DNA of 6,481 bases from assembly GCA_017649745.1 (NCBI GenBank), contig JAGCGE010000362.1:1-6481 (forward strand), written 5' to 3'. Shown here piece by piece: positions 5,071 through 6,481 of the stretch. The position numbers were made by a program, and so were the translations under genes. Numbering within the stretch: position 1 is the stretch's first letter; every line of letters begins with the position of its first letter. The notes under the pieces are model-generated. The model had not been told where the DNA came from, ran no database searches, and saw nothing but the letters and a program-made list of their open reading frames with translations. The stretch comes from Clostridiales bacterium. GTDB lineage: Bacteria > Bacillota_A > Clostridia > Saccharofermentanales > Saccharofermentanaceae.

Positions 5071-6481
5071 TCAGGAGTGCTCAAGTGCGAGAGTTCTGGT
5101 TGTCAGATCGCATACTTCAGCAGGTCCGTAGTACTGGATAGCACCCGGGTAGGTGAAGCATGTCTCAACAGCCCACTTCTCACGATTTGCTTCGAAGAAC
5201 TTGAACGGCTTGCCGTCGAGCTCAACGAGAGCCTTACGGATAACCGGCTTGTCCTGACCGTTTCTTCTTTCCATGTTCATCATCTTTGTGATCGGCATAC
5301 CGCCAGCGATCCACTCTTCAGCCGGCTTAGAGATATTGGAAACCTTAGAGAGGTAACCTGTGAAACCGTACTGGATCAGCATAAAAGCATTGAAACCGAG
5401 GGAGTAGCAGTAGTCAGCATCGAAGTTAGACGGGAAAGCGCAACGGCCTTCGTAACCGAAGAAGTGGTGCTGAGCACCGAATTTGCCCTTATATGTGCCG
5501 GCTTCTTTTCTCTTAGCGAGCTCAGCCTTAACCATCTCGGAGAAGAGCTTCTCGGACTCGATGAGAGAAACCTGAACGTTACCGTGCGGGTCACGCTCGA
5601 GGAAGAGCTGCTGCTGGATGCCCTGCGGGAGAATATCGAATACCTTGAAGGAATCAGCGGAAAGACCGGACTTGATGAAGTCATACTTCGCGTTCCAGTC
5701 AGGAAGAGCATTGAACTTCGCTGTGTTTTCGCCTGCGAGCAGTTCGTTGATCTCAGCGATCAGAGCAGAGAACTCAGGAACGAATTCTACGATACCTTCC
5801 GGAATGATAGCAACACCGAAGTTCTCGCCATTGTTGCCACGCTTTTCAACTGCATCAGCGATGTAGTTTGTGATCTGAGCAAGAGACATCTTCTTAGCGG
5901 CAACTTCCTCACCGATGAGGCAGATGTTCGGCTGTGTCTCAAGTGCGCACTCGAGAGCAACGTGAGAAGCGGAACGGCCCATTACTTTGATGAAGTGCCA
6001 GTACTTCTTTGCGGAGTTAGCATCACGCTCGATGTTACCGATGAGCTCGGAGTATGTCTTTGTAGCAGTATCGAAACCGAAAGAAGCCTCGATATCCTCG
6101 TTCTTGAGGTCGCCATCGATCGTCTTCGGGCAGCCGATGACCTGGATGCCTGTGTTCTTAGCAGCCATATACTCAGCAAGAGTAGCGGCGTTTGTATTGG
6201 AGTCGTCACCACCGATGATAACGATAGCGGTAAGACCGTTCTTCTTTGCGTTCTCAGCAACGATGTTGAACTGCTCTTCCGTCTCAAGCTTAGTTCTGCC
6301 GGAACCGATGATATCGAAACCACCAGTATTTCTGTATGCGTCGATGAACTTATCGTCGAACTCTACATAGTCATTCTTAAGAAGTCCGTCCGGACCACCC
6401 TTGAAACCGAGAAGGACGTTGTCCTTGTTGGTTGCTTTCAATGCATCATAGAGACCACTGATTACGTTATGTCCGCCTGGA
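5071..6481 (-). CDS. pfp: PPi-dependent phosphofructokinase (5' partial)
   Basis: Diphosphate-fructose-6-phosphate 1-phosphotransferase, a cytoplasmic glycolytic enzyme that reversibly phosphorylates fructose 6-phosphate with pyrophosphate instead of ATP. The visible 469 residues run off the right edge; the frame stays open past the TTG at 6441 and begins with [15 protein letters not shown], the start of the conserved phosphate-binding region, so the TTG is internal and about 70-80 residues should be missing if this is the long (roughly 550-residue) clade. Key motifs in visible numbering: [10 protein letters not shown] (25-34), GGDDSN (90-95), PKTIDGD (118-124), MGRSASH (167-173), PEGIVEF (227-233) and [18 protein letters not shown] (342-359). 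The second Asp of GGDD and the Lys of PKTIDGD are the marks of PPi rather than ATP use. The large insert between PEG and GYEGR fits the long clade shared with plants, spirochaetes and some anaerobes. Codon bias is strong, as in the hydrogenase genes. Confidence 0.95.
   Translation of the reverse strand, partial: PGGHNVISGLYDALKATNKDNVLLGFKGGPDGLLKNDYVEFDDKFIDAYRNTGGFDIIGSGRTKLETEEQFNIVAENAKKNGLTAIVIIGGDDSNTNAATLAEYMAAKNTGIQVIGCPKTIDGDLKNEDIEASFGFDTATKTYSELIGNIERDANSAKKYWHFIKVMGRSASHVALECALETQPNICLIGEEVAAKKMSLAQITNYIADAVEKRGNNGENFGVAIIPEGIVEFVPEFSALIAEINELLAGENTAKFNALPDWNAKYDFIKSGLSADSFKVFDILPQGIQQQLFLERDPHGNVQVSLIESEKLFSEMVKAELAKRKEAGTYKGKFGAQHHFFGYEGRCAFPSNFDADYCYSLGFNAFMLIQYGFTGYLSKVSNISKPAEEWIAGGMPITKMMNMERRNGQDKPVIRKALVELDGKPFKFFEANREKWAVETCFTYPGAIQYYGPAEVCDLTTRTLALEHS

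Noticed and set aside
6439..6441. TTG as the start codon of pfp
   Set aside because: The frame stays open to the window edge and the upstream residues ([13 protein letters not shown]) are a conserved part of the enzyme, so the gene is cut by the edge and TTG is an internal leucine.
1..6481. CRISPR array, insertion sequence, tRNA, rRNA or riboswitch
   Set aside because: No direct repeat array, transposase, terminal inverted repeats or conserved RNA fold was seen; the non-coding gaps are all below about 210 bases and are accounted for by terminators, ribosome binding sites and one promoter.

Overview
The window looks like a chromosomal segment from a strictly anaerobic, fermentative member of the Firmicutes, most likely a clostridial lineage. 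The grounds are the proteins: the last two genes of an NAD(P)-linked, probably electron-bifurcating [FeFe] hydrogenase, and a pyrophosphate-dependent phosphofructokinase. Strong AAGGAG/GAGGTG-type ribosome binding sites and compact hairpin-plus-T-run terminators agree with this. The genus cannot be set from sequence reading alone.

Layout. Positions 1-1023 (+) hold the 3' part of hydB, the NuoF-like flavin and iron-sulfur subunit, cut by the left edge. It is followed after 39 bases by the complete hydA (1063-2832, +), the catalytic subunit, and a strong intrinsic terminator (2855-2885). After a 208-base gap comes a single gene for a stand-alone LanC-like cyclase-fold protein (3041-4399, +). 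It converges on a small gene for a family 6 (hypoxanthine/deoxyinosine) DNA glycosylase (4453-4947, -), and the two share a bidirectional terminator that covers the glycosylase stop codon. The glycosylase has its own extended -10 promoter (4980-4988) just beyond the terminator of the next gene. That gene, pfp (5071 to the right edge, -), encodes a long-type PPi-dependent phosphofructokinase whose N-terminus lies outside the window.

How they fit together. HydB and HydA belong to one enzyme that disposes of electrons from NADH (and usually reduced ferredoxin) as H2. PPi-phosphofructokinase drives the upper part of glycolysis, which feeds that electron flow. Both show the strong codon bias expected of heavily expressed central metabolism. 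The LanC-like gene and the glycosylase sit between them as independent units with more relaxed codon use and no evident link to energy metabolism.

Most of the window is ordinary. Two points deserve a second look. First, the H-cluster motif of HydA reads TSC-S-PGW where the reference enzymes have TSC-C-PGW, so a serine stands at the position of a cluster ligand. Second, the orphan LanC-like protein has a CCG motif where typical LanC proteins have CHG, giving a predicted all-cysteine zinc site, and no lanthipeptide precursor, dehydratase or transporter is visible next to it.
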